DNA of 64,000 bases from Sipunculus nudus (Eukaryota > Annelida > Sipuncula > Golfingiida > Sipunculidae): NCBI GenBank assembly GCA_026874595.1, contig CM049310.1:69949556-70013555 (forward strand). The letters run 5' to 3'. The notes beneath the pieces were generated by a model that worked only from the letters and a program-made list of their open reading frames with translations, had not been told where the DNA came from and searched no databases. The position numbers and the translations under genes are program-made. Positions 22,330-36,200 of the stretch are shown here, piece after piece. Within the stretch, counting starts at the first letter, position 1; the number at the start of each line of letters is the position of its first letter.

Positions 22330-24999
22330 CAAAGATCTCAGATTATAAAAAAAAGTCCATCATATCCTATTTTTGTAGGTTCCTGAAAGGGTACACGAGT
22401 CACGATCTGTTATGTTTTACACCCACACGTCATTTATAATTGTGTGTGTTTCAAAACGAGTTTCATTAAAAAACAAACAATGATGAATTCCATGAGAACC
22501 TGATGAAATGAATTGTGTATGTTGATGCTAGACTATATACGGATTAGACATGAAAGACTTACGGCCGCCCTGGCGCGGGAGAAAAATTGATTATGAAACA
22601 CCCCCCCCCCCCCCCTTAATCATAAGTATTCAGTTGATGTTCAAATCACTACTATAATAAGGGGCGTCAATACAGGTTGGGGGGGGGGGGGGGGATGGGG
22701 AGTATATATCCCAACACCCCCACTTTTTAGCAAGGGATAATATTTAAATATTGAAAAGAAATATATTGACAATTAAAATTACAGACTTTGGCTCCATTTC
22801 TGAGTTTACTATGAAATAGTATATCTCAATCTGGTTTTGAATAACCTAGACTGATGTAATCCTTATTTTTTAAAACCTATATAATTACTTGTAATATATT
22901 TGAAATGTGTCACACAGACAATTATATAGATGTCTGTGTGTGTCGGGTGTGTGCGTGTTTATAGAAAAGTTTTCCCAACTTTGATTACCATCCTACGCCT
23001 GCGAGCCCCGCCACCAACCCCCCTACCCCCCCCCCCCCCCCCCGGAGATAAACTGACGCCATCGTATAAAGTCATAATTGGACAAGAGGTTCATATAAGC
23101 TTCTCGATATAATAAACAATTATAAATGCGGAATGACAGATTGGTTCGTATACTTCATCGTATTCTTGTCTATAGCTACATGTATATGGATTTGCACTAG
23201 TGCCGTTCATTCAAGCATGATGCCTGACAAAACAGGTATACGTGTATAACAGGCGAAAAAGATCCCGCCTGTGAACCGAATTCTTTCTCAGGAATACATA
23301 GAAATCCGAATAAATTATTTTAATATTTTATAATAAAAAAAGTTCACATGCCTCCTTAGCGTCTTGTATCGTCTTTCTTTGTTAATTTCAAATTAGCAGA
23401 GAAGCAGCTATATCCAGCTCTTCCAGGTGCTGGTTATCTTTGTTCTGACATCTCGTATACACACGGATCCTATACGCCCTATGCACCTGCCCTATATAAA
23501 AAGGTGCGTGAATATATTTCACATATAGGTTTTGGCGTCTTCGTCGACTTGACCTTCTTTTTGTGATGTGTATATAGGAGCTCATGTGTATCAGAGCGTC
23601 CTTCCCGCGTGATAATAACTTTGGTGTTCTGGACGTGATAATTGTCATAAAGTGCTAGTTTTTGACCGTTTCTATGGTCTCAGTAGGGGCAACTATTGAA
23701 GGATCAATGGGCCTTGCAAGTGCACTATATGGACTTCGCTACATAAGCAACGGTTACGCTATGCTCAACTATTCGCTCCACTAACCGCTGCACGAAACCG
23801 CGGTTGCCGGTCAGGTTTGGCCACCAGGCGGTGCTGTCTCTGTGGAATTCCCCCTGCGTAATATTTTACCAACCCCTTTAGTATACACAGAATGCAATCG
23901 TAACCTTTCAGGAGAGTCTCTGTACTAACTAATTGCTGGTGTGGTCTGGTGTCATTCAATTATCCCCCACTGTTTGGAAATGTCCTCTCTTGCAGTGCCG
24001 TACGACGAGCTAGGAATTGACGCAGCCATCGTTGTTTACACGCTGAGCCAATCAGATTTTGTTTTACGAGCTTCTCATGGCTGCTTTTAACGTTGTTTAC
24101 ACGCTGTGCCAGTCATATTTTACCTTACCCTGCTTCAGTTTGAAGGGTGTTTGGCAGCTTGCCAAACCTTAAGAGTCCTTTCATTTCTCACAGTGTGTGA
24201 GTGGAGAGTCTCCGGGAGGTCACGCGCTGTGTTCAGAGCGTATATTTGGACCTGCACAACCCATAATAACTCGAATTCTTCTCCACGACTATCCAGTCGA
24301 AAACAAACGCAATGTTCTAGTTTACTAGACATGTGTTACAAGATACACGAAAACTACTTCTTTTCTAACATAGCTAATTGTGTCTCTTTGTTGATGTATA
24401 ACATGTTACTTCGAGCCAGAATTAATGCATTGTGGCGCAAAAATAGAACATAAAAGAAAAAATAACGACCAGATCATGCAAATCTTAACTGTATATCTAT
24501 ATTTTTCTCTGTAAAGAAAAGCATTCTAAGTCGGTTGCTCACCACACGATTTTATTCGAGGATTCCCCAAGACTGACGATGTTGTAAACGTCAAGCCCGT
24601 GGCTTTAGCCGGGCGCATACTGTAGTTGGCTTCGTATTTGCGAGGTTCAACTTTCGCGATTGTTCGTTGTGCGATCATGGAAATTAACGTTGTAAGCTCC
24701 GCGTCAGCCATTTGCGGCATCTCCTAACCGAAAACACGACAGTAAGATGACCGATATATCTGATATATTGCTCCGGTGTTCATAGTATACCGAAGCCGTA
24801 TTTGTCGTACGATTTAGTGAAAATTATTAATATGGCAAAGAGTTGCCAGAAGCCGATTCAGGGTAAAAATCGTGTCGAAAATATTATCTCATATTCGTTC
24901 GACAAAACACACATTTTATTTCAAACGTCAAAATCGATGTAGTATGCACCCGGCTTCCAAATGTTGATATAATTAGTGTTAATGTGGAATTGTTGTCAC

Positions 25000-25852
25000 T
25001 AGTGGTGGACCAATCATCGAGTTTTATCGAAAGTCAGTCGGTTTGCTGCCTTTTTCAAGCGCTCGATTACCAAAGGCAACTATCGATTACATCATAATAA
25101 TGACTGTTTTTTTTCCAAAATGCCTTTATGTTATAGGCAAAAATGATTCTTCCATTTTTAACCACATTCCGCGCTCCATATAATGAGTCTGCATTCCCAA
25201 ATAACTTCAGTATGTAACTGAGTATGACACGGTTGAACTCGCAGGGAGTTGCAGAATTAGCGGAGAGTTCTCTAACGAAATGTACATCGCAAAATATGGG
25301 CGGGAAGGCATTAAAATACTTCATAAATTCTCCAGGTCTATGCCAATTTTGCGAGATTCTCTTAGGAATAATCTATTCAACCGATGCCAGGTGCCGCTGT
25401 TCAGGCCGTCCTTAAAAATTTCTTTTTGGGGGCTAACCCGGCCGGTCGAGTATTTGCATTTCAGTTGGATTTTTTTTATTGGACTAGTCTTCAATTTTTT
25501 TTTTTTTTGTATGATCTGCCCCAAGCGCACCTGGGCCCATTAAATATGCCTTCATGTGCTAGAAAAACAGACCCTTTATAGGCCTTACATTCTTAGATGC
25601 TCTGTAATTCCATTATGAAAGATATAACCCGACGTTGCCGATCATTAAAATTACTCTTTATACGTGGAAGGATCGTTACACTCGTGCGCGAGAGGAGAAT
25701 ACCTGCCGGGGAAACGTAGGTACAGTTTCACAGATAATTGCATATTTCTTTGATAATCGCATATATTTGTCTGAACCGATTAATAATCGATCATCAGTCG
25801 GTTTGCTCAAACCGATGATCGACTATGAAAAAGGATGCGACTCCCACCACTA
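25000..25852. mobile_element. Non-autonomous hAT-type element, copy 2, with 8-bp target duplication
   Basis: Starts TAGTGGTGGACCAATCATCG and ends CGACTCCCACCACTA. It is flanked by GTTGTCAC on both sides (24992-24999 and 25853-25860). The outer 300 and 100 bp align with copy 1, but about 440 bp in the middle (about 25318-25757) is absent there. No intact transposase frame is visible in the extra part. Confidence 0.9.
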
Positions 25853-26229
25853 GTTGTCACTAATATTCACGAATAACCATGACCCTTGCCCGAATACCAC
25901 ACAACTCCAACTATACAAGCACGCGCATATATACGGTCATATGATTCCAGATTAAGGGGAAGCACGTAACGCAGGATGTTTTAACTTTAAAATTTGTTTG
26001 CGTATTTCAACAGCCTGTACTAAATCATTTCTTTTACTTCGTAACAACCAAGTTCTTAACCGCCAAGTTATTACCCGACCTTACTTTTCGCGACTAATCA
26101 GTTGATATTACCATAAGCATTTGTTATATCTTTTAAAGCCAAGATGTGTCAACAAGAAGCTTCTCAACAATTTGGAGGGGTTTTTTTGCATAATAAGAAA
26201 TGAAGGAGATATAAGAAAAGACGCATGGA

Positions 26230-26440
26230 ATGACAACACGCGAAAAGGATTGTTGTAGGTGACGCCACCATTCCTTGTTGGAAAAAGGCACCATGTGACC
26301 CTAAAATGATGAAAAGTTGCGAAAAAAGTTCATCAAGCATTTTTGGGGGGAGTTCTCCGGTAACGAATGCGGCAATGGCGGCGTCGGAACCCGGCTGAAG
26401 CATATTTTCCGCGAAACTTCGTTTCGGCTGATACAATTTT
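26230..26440. repeat. Relative of the 9477-10067 element (right half)
   Basis: Shares GGAGTTCTCCGG-AACGAA, GCGGC, CGGAACCCGG, and the end TTTCGGCTGATACAA (imperfect form of TTTTGGCGGATACA). The left end was not found. Confidence 0.6.
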
Positions 26441-29089
26441 TATTCCATTAATGTCCGCCATCTTAATAACAAAGGAGGCCATCTTAAATTTTCGATGATT
26501 TCCGTGTTCATGTATTTTTAAAATGTTTATTTCCTATTTATAGCAAGAACATTTTGCAAAACATATATATCCTCAATAAAATAATATCCTTTGACATCAT
26601 CTCCTTTTTTTAAATGGCTGCCAATGGTGCCATATTAAATTATCATGAGGTATAAATTTTTTCTGGGCAAAACAAGCCATTTTACCAATTTGGTGCTTTA
26701 TAATAGAATGCACAATTGCTATGGACGTTTCTGCTGAGTTGCACTACTATAACGTCTCTATACAGAGCAATCAGATAACTAAAGATTTGCGTGTCGCCCA
26801 TTTACTGTATTAAAGGGCAATATGATCTTGACTTATATAATTTTCCCAACATGAATTATATTTGATGTCACGGGTTTCGGGTACAATATTTAAATTTTTA
26901 CTCTCATATTTGGTCTAATTCCATACAATACTTGACAATATCTGTGTTGACACTCATTTACATTCATTTGATATCAAGCTTTCGAAAGTGAACTGCATGT
27001 GTGTTAATTTTCTTTTCCACTGGGGAAGTGATGGAATATACTGTAATTATTATATTACACAAAGTTAAAATATTATTTATCATTGTCAATTTATGTCTTT
27101 CAACGACCAAATACAACAGAAAAACATCTGCCAGTACTTGTTATGATTACATATCTTAAATGTATAACAAATTATTATGCAAGATATAGTCTCCTCTGCA
27201 CAATCAAGAGTTACGAAGGATAAGCCCAAATATTTTATTTTCAGTTGTGTGTACATCGAAAGCCCATTTCTCCATTGTAGTCCCTCCAGTTACAGTTTAA
27301 GTACCCGAATACCATGTTTTGATTGACTGTGTTAATGCACGTCGATACCCGTCAAGACCAAAATACATAATATGGATCCTTTGTCGCCCGCCAGGTGGCG
27401 ATAATCTAGTTTGTGAAGAGAAAATTGTTCTTTACAGGAACTCACGGTGGCGCCACGCTGAACACTAGTTGGTTTCCGGATGGATGCATTCCTTTCAATG
27501 AACAGAAGTTATCTTCCAATTGTTTTTTTATTCCGGGTCAAACTTTTGAGTCGAAAGAGGACAAGTCTAAGGTATGTAAAAAATGTGTTCGTTTTACATC
27601 ATCACGCGCTAGGGTAATTTAATTGGACAAATACGTCACAATGGTCTCGATTACACACTCGGATGAAGGTAGATCCTTTGTGAATATGTAACACATAAAT
27701 GGTTTTTATAAGAGTACGTCACGTTGTTTGCTACTGGCCAGAGCCGATGTGTCTTTTGGGTTCGTGTGTTTGTGTACAAACTGTCCTTGCTCATACTTTG
27801 GCGGAAATAGTTCCGAAATTAATTTGGTGTTTTAGGAGGATATTCAGAAAGTAATACATTTAGCGACATAAGTAAATAGCACGTAAAACATGAGCGCCCT
27901 GTGGCGCCATCTGATGTTGCTCAATACCAAATATCAGCTTGTGTGCAAATCGTACTGAGCATCCGATGTGCCAGCACAAATAAAATTCCAGGAACACATT
28001 GATGGATGTGCCAATCCATGTGATCCGTCCTTTTTTTCTAGGCCCGATTACTTAGCAACACTAGACATGCACAACAATCAATTTACAGTGAACCCTGTGG
28101 CCAGGCAGCATGCAGCAAAATCTCAGTAGGGTGAAACTTTCACTGAGGGAATAAATAAGAGAACTAAAATGCTTCTCGTGCCGAGGTGCTAATTACCTGG
28201 GACATCCAACGGTCTAATTGCCCATGGCTTACATGCAGTTGCTTTGCAGGACTGCGCATGGCGGCAGTAATCCCACAGAAATGTTTATGTTTAGAGAAAA
28301 AAAAGTTTTGACTTAAGTAGCATGATTAACAAATTTTTGCTTTAAATGGAGTTATCATTTCATGAGCAACAGATCTCTTAAGAGTGAGGTTAACGTACAG
28401 TGAATCATAATTATGACGTAATGCAAAAACAAGCAAGTCACAGGTAACTGTTAAAAGGTATTTTAAATATACATTTTAAAACATGTATAAACCGAAGCAT
28501 TGTGTACTTTCACCTAGCTGACACCCGAACTCTACAGTACAACCAAACAAAACAACAAGTGATAACATATAATTTCTAAAATATATTTAATTAATAAATA
28601 TTCGCTCAGGCAGACAAGAACTTTAATCATATTAATTATACACTGACTGCATTATCAGAAGCTCATTCGTTTTTATGTTCTTCAAAGACTAAAACTCTAA
28701 AATCAGTCGAATGTATAAACGATGGTATCGCACTTATTATTACATTACTCTGAATATTCTTGTGCGTTACACATATTAAAAGTGTAAAAAAAGTGACTGC
28801 TATAAGTTAGTAAATACAACCGATTAAAAGAGATACAACATATATATCACGTGTCATGAGATCACGGATGTGCGAGCATATTTTGTTTGAATGATGACGA
28901 TATGTATCGGACTGACCATTGTTGTTTCACGCAATATGTATGACTATACGCCACTATACTGGTCTGTCGCAACTACCCAATGAAATGGTATAGTCATTCT
29001 CCGAAAATTCGCTATAGTGGAGAAAATGTATGCTTCTCTGTTGCACCTAAATACAGCGTTAAACAAGTTTCTGTATGGAAACTTACAAC
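26441..29089. other. Intergenic spacer between the two transporter genes, no gene seen
   Basis: AT-rich sequence without recognisable coding exons on either strand. A short frame at 27413-27622 has no recognisable domain. The gene 1 promoter and 5' leader exon should lie somewhere in 20679-29935, but I could not locate them. Confidence 0.5.
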
Positions 29090-29325
29090 GGCGATGAAAT
29101 GGCACGTTTCTGTGTGCCAAGCTGTAAGGCTGAAATGGTACACGTTTCTCTGTGCCAGGCCGCAAGGGGTGAAATGGTACGTTTCTCTGTGCCAAGGCGC
29201 AAGGGCTGAAATAGTACGTTTCTCTGTGTCAAGGCGCAAGGGCTGAAATGGTACGTTTCTCTGTGTCAAGGCGCAAGGGCTGAAATGGTACGTTTCTCTG
29301 TGTCAAGGCGCAAGGTGTGAAATGT
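29090..29325. repeat. 37-bp minisatellite, about six copies
   Basis: GAAATGGTACGTTTCTCTGT recurs every 37 bp, with GTCAAGGCGCAAGGGCT between. It lies about 0.6 kb beyond the gene 2 stop codon. Open frames here are repeat artefacts. Confidence 0.95.
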
Positions 29326-29935
29326 GACAACTGGCCACAACCCAGGTCTTTAGTTTTATCTAAACACCATCTGGCATCATAAGGTTAATTGCCCTTTGAT
29401 AGCACAAGTTACCCACACTGGCAGTAATTTTGACTTTCGTCGACTCTACATATTGCAGTTGTTTGAAACTTTTCCTTTAACCATATCTATTGATGTCTCG
29501 ATTGATATAATACAATTTTTATAAAATGTTAGTTTTGAATTATTGCTTAGGGTAGTGTAACGTTTCACTCCCAATCACACGAATATAAAAATTATTTCCG
29601 CTATATTCAAAGCACCACCATGTACTATCAGAGATATAAATGTTATTGTATTATTAAAGCTCTTACCCATGAAACGTTCAGTGTAATCGTACCTAGAATC
29701 AACATATCAATGGCAATGAAGTAAATTAAACCGGTAATTGTAATTATGGATGGAATGTAATAGTGATCAACGAATGGCCAACCATGAGCAAATCAACAGA
29801 TGCACAGCCAAAACAAATGATATTAGCGCCATCTGGTGGTCATTTGTTAGCCAGACATAGACATACAGGGGCATCATTGAGTGCTGTGGCGTGGACGATT
29901 CTCAAGACCATGGACTAACCTCTTCCATGTTTTTA

Positions 29936-30234
29936 CTAACACGCCACGGGGCCGGTAATTGTACTTTCACTTTCTGTGTCAGATTTGGAGTATGAATTCA
30001 CTTTCATGTTTACATCTTCTTCCTTGCGTTTTACTGGGGGGCGGTACGTGGAATATGCCGCCACTGCCGCCAGTAAAGTCCCAACTTTTAAGCAAAGTGT
30101 CACAAGAAATACGCGTATTGCTAAATCGTAGTTACTATACATCCAGCATGAACCTCTCTGGCCGCATTTGTCCTGCCATAATTCACACGTGCTGTCAAAT
30201 ATGGAGCCGTATATAACAGGACCTGGCACCGTGC
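29936..30234 (-). CDS. SLCO4A1-like: Gene 2 exon 12 (TM11 end, TM12, C-terminal tail)
   Basis: 299 coding bases, phase 1 in, acceptor CTGCAG. Encodes [32 protein letters not shown], the last hydrophobic helix, [11 protein letters not shown] and a Ser/Thr-rich tail ending GPVAC. Confidence 0.95.
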
Positions 30235-33200
30235 CTGCGGGAAAACATAAACTCATGAGTTATTAAATTTTATTTTGAGTGTGCTAATTGAAAAGTTGTT
30301 ACCGAAACAACATAAACATTTAAATATACTCTGTTAACCATGCGTCAGAATTGATCTTTCTGAAGAAACCCGGCACAGCTTTCAGAATTTTAATGTTGGT
30401 GACAGCAAATTAAAACCAAACATTTCCTTGTAGTAAGTTAGACCAGGAAGTAATTCGACAGAACTTCCTGTCAGATTAGTATATAATGCTAGGACCATAT
30501 AACGATAAAGTGGCGGTGATCACGTGATACAGCAAACGTGGCAAACAGTTTAAGGCAAATATAAAAGACCCCAGAGCTGGTCTGGTCGGAATCAGAAATT
30601 TATAAAACTAAAAGTGTAGTATTAAATACACAATGAGGCTTTTAATATATATGACCTTATAAGTCGATTGTCTTTATTGCCTATTATCTGTAAATGTTCC
30701 ATGCATTTTATGTATGTTACATACATGTAGAAAAGCATGTTCAGCGTGTCCTTTCAATATAATACAACTTACCTAAAAACCTTACGAATACCCATTTAAC
30801 ACCAATTCCAAAGGCACGTTGGTTATCTGGAATGCACCTGTGAAAAAAATAATAATGTAATGTTTCCATATAAGACTGAACGAGTCAAAATGAAAAATAG
30901 AGAAATGTATGAAATATATCCAAAAACGGCGCACTGGGTAGGCATTATGTAGTTCTTTTAAGTTATATAAGAAAAAACACACAATTTTAATTTAGTTAAT
31001 AGCAAAAATTCTATAAAATGGACATTAGAAAATCAAAACTAGGATCACGGGTAAATATCTTATCACGAAAAATATTTTCCGAGATTTCTTTACGGAACGC
31101 AGGAGAATTAATACAAGCGACATTTCACTTTATTTGGGCAATTGTTAACGGCAGTTATTATAGATGTACATGCATATTTACAGGTATAAACTGAGCGTTT
31201 ACCTGAGAGAAACATTGAGCGCAGGAACTTGTATCATGAAGGTGAGTAAAATACAAAAGAACAAAGCAGCAAGGAAGAGGGACATAGCGTTGCACGGGAC
31301 CTCGCACTGTCCCTGTGTCGCCGACGCCGAAGTGGCGTTATGTGCAGAGGGGAGAGACACACATGAGCAGTTGAAATAGGTCTGAAAAACACAAAGAAAC
31401 GTGATGATATGATAATCATAAGGTGAATATTTGAACCACTTCCATTATGCTAGGACTGCGCTAGATAACATTATCTTGATAAGCGGATAAAGCGAAGTTG
31501 GTCTTGTACGACTGCAGTAATAGTTTATATTAGGTAAACCTATTATTTTTTAAACCTGTTTGAGTCACATTACCCTCATTTAAGTAATTAGACAAAACTC
31601 TGCACGAGAATTCGTATAATTCGTATCTTACAATAAAACAAGCATCAACACATTCATTCAGCCGTACTCATGGACGGAAATGTTGAGTAAGTTCATATTT
31701 GAATAATACGCAGTTCTTATACATCTAATATACCTTGATGCCATCTTTAGTTAACACCTGGTCTTGACAGCCGGCGTGACAGGAGCTGAAGTACTGCAGG
31801 TTGTCCACGGCGCACACTGGTTCATAACTGGATGTGCTGCAGCCACACTTGGCGTTACACGTGGTGGACAAGTCAGAGCTGGAACTAAGAAATACATCCA
31901 ACTGCAAATTAGTGCATTGTTTTGGTAAGCCGCTTAGTACTTTATGTGTAACTGATAAAAACAGACAGTTGAAACATAAATATGTAACACCAGTTTTATT
32001 TGTGATTTAAATGGGTAGTCTATTTTGCATGTAAGTTACCCTTTGTCTATTAATCATGATCACATTTCTTGGAAGCACGAGAGGCATGGGTTCATAACCT
32101 GGAGTCACATTTGAAAGGTTTCCGAAGCCGTTCATTTAACATGTTAAAACCCTTGTTTAGGAATATATTTTACATATTATTCAAAATTGTAAATGTCATT
32201 ACATAATCTATCGTTATGTAACAAACTTTATTTCTCTTGGTAAGATGCTGAAAATGCATGAATGTATCTTTACTACATACTTGGAAATTGAAGAGCATTT
32301 CAAAATTATGCAAAGGCGAAAATACTTTTCATGTTTTGACAGTCTTACACAGAACCATAAGTCGGAAAAAAAACACTCTGACCGGGATAAACCTCGTCAA
32401 ACTTTGCTGTGTAGGTCAGCACAGCTGTAAAATTTCAATAAGCCCATCCCAACACCCCCCCCTACCAAATTTACTGATGAACAGCTCTTTTATAATAATT
32501 GAAAACAACCGGATAGAATCCTTTACATTAGATACATATTATCACACAGTGATGATCACCTCCAAAATTAATGGATTGTTCCTTGGAAGTTATCCTGACG
32601 CCAAACGAAGTTTATTCCAAACATATTAAAAATTGCGTAGTTTTTAACAGACAAATCAAATAACCAGGGGTAAAACATTACGCCTGTCGCCACCTGGCGG
32701 AGGTATAAGAACATGATAAACAGACACACCCATTTGTGTATTTCACGCTGACACCAGCGAGCGGGATCGGGTCGCATCGAGCAAATATAAAGGGAATGAG
32801 GAAAAGAGGAAAAGCGAGAGCCAGCCCGATGATGAGACGCAGCATCCCCTTCACTTTCAGGTTAAATACCCGGACCACTACTCCTCCCAGGATCTGTCCA
32901 CCAGCCGCTCCCGGTACTGCCATTAAACCTGTACAAATATATGCATATATACACCAAGAAGTTTTGATACAAGTATCGTATTTTATACAGTTTCTGCATG
33001 GGAAAATACAAAGAAACCCCTCGCGGATTTAACCGATCTGTACCAGTGATCCCAATGCAATTGTTCAACTCTCTCTCTCTCATACACACGGGGGATTATT
33101 TGCTTTAATTATCACCGTGTACTCACGTTAATACATTATGGATGAACCAATGGCACGTGCATAGGGCCAAAAATTACTTTGCTGTATATATTTATTTATT

Positions 33201-36200
33201 ATTTATTAAGAAATATTTATTCAGGGTGATTTGTTCAGACTGTGTCTGATCTTCCACAAGGCCCTGATAAAATAAATACAATGTAATACAAAATACAATG
33301 GTGGAATTTTAAAATTAAGTTAGAAACATAATTAATACCGTGTTAAAGATATGACATATTGTTTTATGCTTTTCGTAAAAAATGTTAGGAGAAGGGACAT
33401 TCTTCAAATCAGCTGATAACCTATTCCATAGTAAGGGGCCATGATATATGACAGATTTTCTAAAATATTCTGTTCGTGCTTTCGGCACAGACAACGCTCC
33501 CAACTGCGTTTGCCCGTGCTGCGTAACCGTGCACATCAGTGACATAGGTCAAGCGCTCTAACAAATAAGGTTGGCACTGGCTGTTAATGCTTTTATATCA
33601 CAAGATGCAGGCCATGTAAGCTCGTCCCTCTACTACTGACTGGATTTCAAGAGCAGTTTGTAGGTCACTGGTGGCTCTCTCATGATTAAAAACATTAAAA
33701 ATTATTCTTACTGCGCGATTCTAGATCTGTTGTTTCTGTATTTTGTTAAGATTAGTTTTGGAAATATAACCCAAAACAGTTATCCCATAGTCTAAGTCAG
33801 GCTGAATGAAACCTTTATATATATTTTCCCTTTGGTAAAAATTGCTAGTGCCCCTAATTCCGACAATAAATGTGCATGACAAATGTTCAATATGACCAGA
33901 TCAATTCCAATAGTCACTTCAAACAATACCTAAATATTTCATCTTAGTACATTGTTGTAAGGCTGTTAGGTTTAGTGTAATATTCACTGGAAAATAAGAT
34001 GTATCGCGATCTGAATAGTAGTGAAACAGATTTTGTTAACATTATCTGTTTATCTGTCTTGTTTGATTAAGCGTAACTTTTTTATATTTTTCTATTGTAA
34101 CAAAAATTATGAATCATCTTTCATATTCAGTTCACATAATGTTGCTAAAAAATGCTTAGTGAGTTAAAATCAAACCCATCAGATTTGCTTTACCGTTTTC
34201 ATACTTTGACTTTGCAACCTTGACTTACCTCCCAGTATGGCAGCTCGACTGGAGGTTTGGTAGAACTGGTTCTGTATGAATTTAGGCATGAAGGTAGCGA
34301 AACCAGCGATGATAATGCCCTCGAATACACCAATCAGCGCCAGCAGCATGTTTGTAGGGTGACAAAGTAAGAATTTCAGAATCCTTGGATGGTCCTTCAC
34401 AGACTTCCCAAAATCAGATTTGTTTTCCAAAGACGCACTTTTATCCTGGTGTGCCTGGGATTTTCGATGTTCTTGCACTTCGTAATACTCTGTGATAGAG
34501 AATAACAAAGATTTTGAATGTCAAAACTGAATTGGATCGATATCCGTCAAACATTTACACAAACCAGGCGAAAACTAGATTTGAGGAAACTGAGTTAGTA
34601 AAAAGACTGATATACAATCTGCAGCGAGGGTGCAGTTATATGAACCACGCAGGAAAACGTTTACTTGAGCATGTGCAATTTAGCATTACCGCACATAATT
34701 ACCATTCTATACCTGGGGAAACCAACACAGGGATGGCGTCAGTGAGACAGGCCGGTGATATGAGCTATGTTATGGACAAAATTCAGGCGATGTGACATTG
34801 TCGCTAATACATAGTGAATAGGGTGAATTAAAAATCGAGTCACAAGGCACGATAAAACACCTTGAACCTCTTGAAAAATAAGCCTGAAGAGTCATAATTT
34901 CCTTCGGTCCATGAGCCGATAAAACACACCCATTCGCAGCTAAAGTTTCAGAACAGCATTTGTTCCCTACTGTCATACACTTTGAAAATTTTTCATTAAA
35001 TGGCCTTATTCGATATCTGACACCTATTAACTCAAGATACTCCCTTGAACCTTTCATCAAAACAGGCCACATACAGGCTGTTCACTTTGTTTATAACGTG
35101 GAGGGGGCTCGCCATTATCATCCAAACACATTCAACAAGGACATCTGGTGGCAAGTCGGGGGAACCACAGTTTTGCTATGGGCGTTTTTGCAACAGGTGA
35201 CCTTAAAACTTCCTCACACAGCAACCAACCACCTTTGGTTTTATGGTTTTTATATTTGTCAACACTGGCACACATACCGTGTTTACTTTCAGCTTGTAGA
35301 TAAACAAGCCCATACACCTGATTTGGAAAGCATTATAAGAATTAACATTCCTTAACAGGAACTCTACAGAAAATGTAGGTTAACAGTAGCCATGACAACC
35401 CGACTCGTAGGCAATGATAATTGGGCTAGTAGCCTACTAGAGTCATGATACAAGCAGTATCGAAGTATGCATCGCAGTGGTCTTCCATCATGTTGCATTC
35501 ATATTGTTGTAAACAGCCCATAATCTTAACATGCTACGAATGATGCATTAATGCAAGAGAATACATGTGAACTCACCACCGAAACAGAAACCACGTCTCT
35601 ATGGTAACGAGTCATTTCCTGTATCACGTACAAGTTGGGTGCACCCAGTAACCCGTGCAAGCCATGCATGTATTCAAGCAGTCAGAAATTCGACAAATAT
35701 GCGGAGGGATTTACCAATATACTAAGTTAGATTGGAACTTTTCTCGTTCATGTTTGGTGTTGTTAGAAAGTACACAAAAAATGCAAACGATCGGTCTGGT
35801 TTATGTCAAATGACAGTGTATCATGCGGCGTTGTCCAGAATGACGCAAATATTTGAATCCACATATGGCCTTATAGTGCGTTCCTCAGAGCAAGATGTAA
35901 AGGCAATCTGGCAGGCCAGTAATCTGGTCGTGATGTCAGAGGGCCGATATAGCGTAAGGTTAATAGTGGCTATAAATTTCACCTATCATCTGAAAGATAC
36001 AATTTAATAACAAAACCTTTTATAAGATTATTCCGGTGGGGATGTGAAGTTTCAGGTAGTAATATTTTTTAACAATACTTTTAAAAAAGTCAATTCTGAT
36101 TTAAATCCTATGTAACTGGAAAATAAATAAAAAATAAAAGACGACATTCTAAAACACTTACGCGGAAGCCTTCGGGGATAAGGCGCGATACCAACTGCTG

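Noticed and set aside
28944-29269. Overlapping frames on both strands with repeated RNVPFH-like peptides
   Set aside because: Translations of the 37-bp minisatellite.
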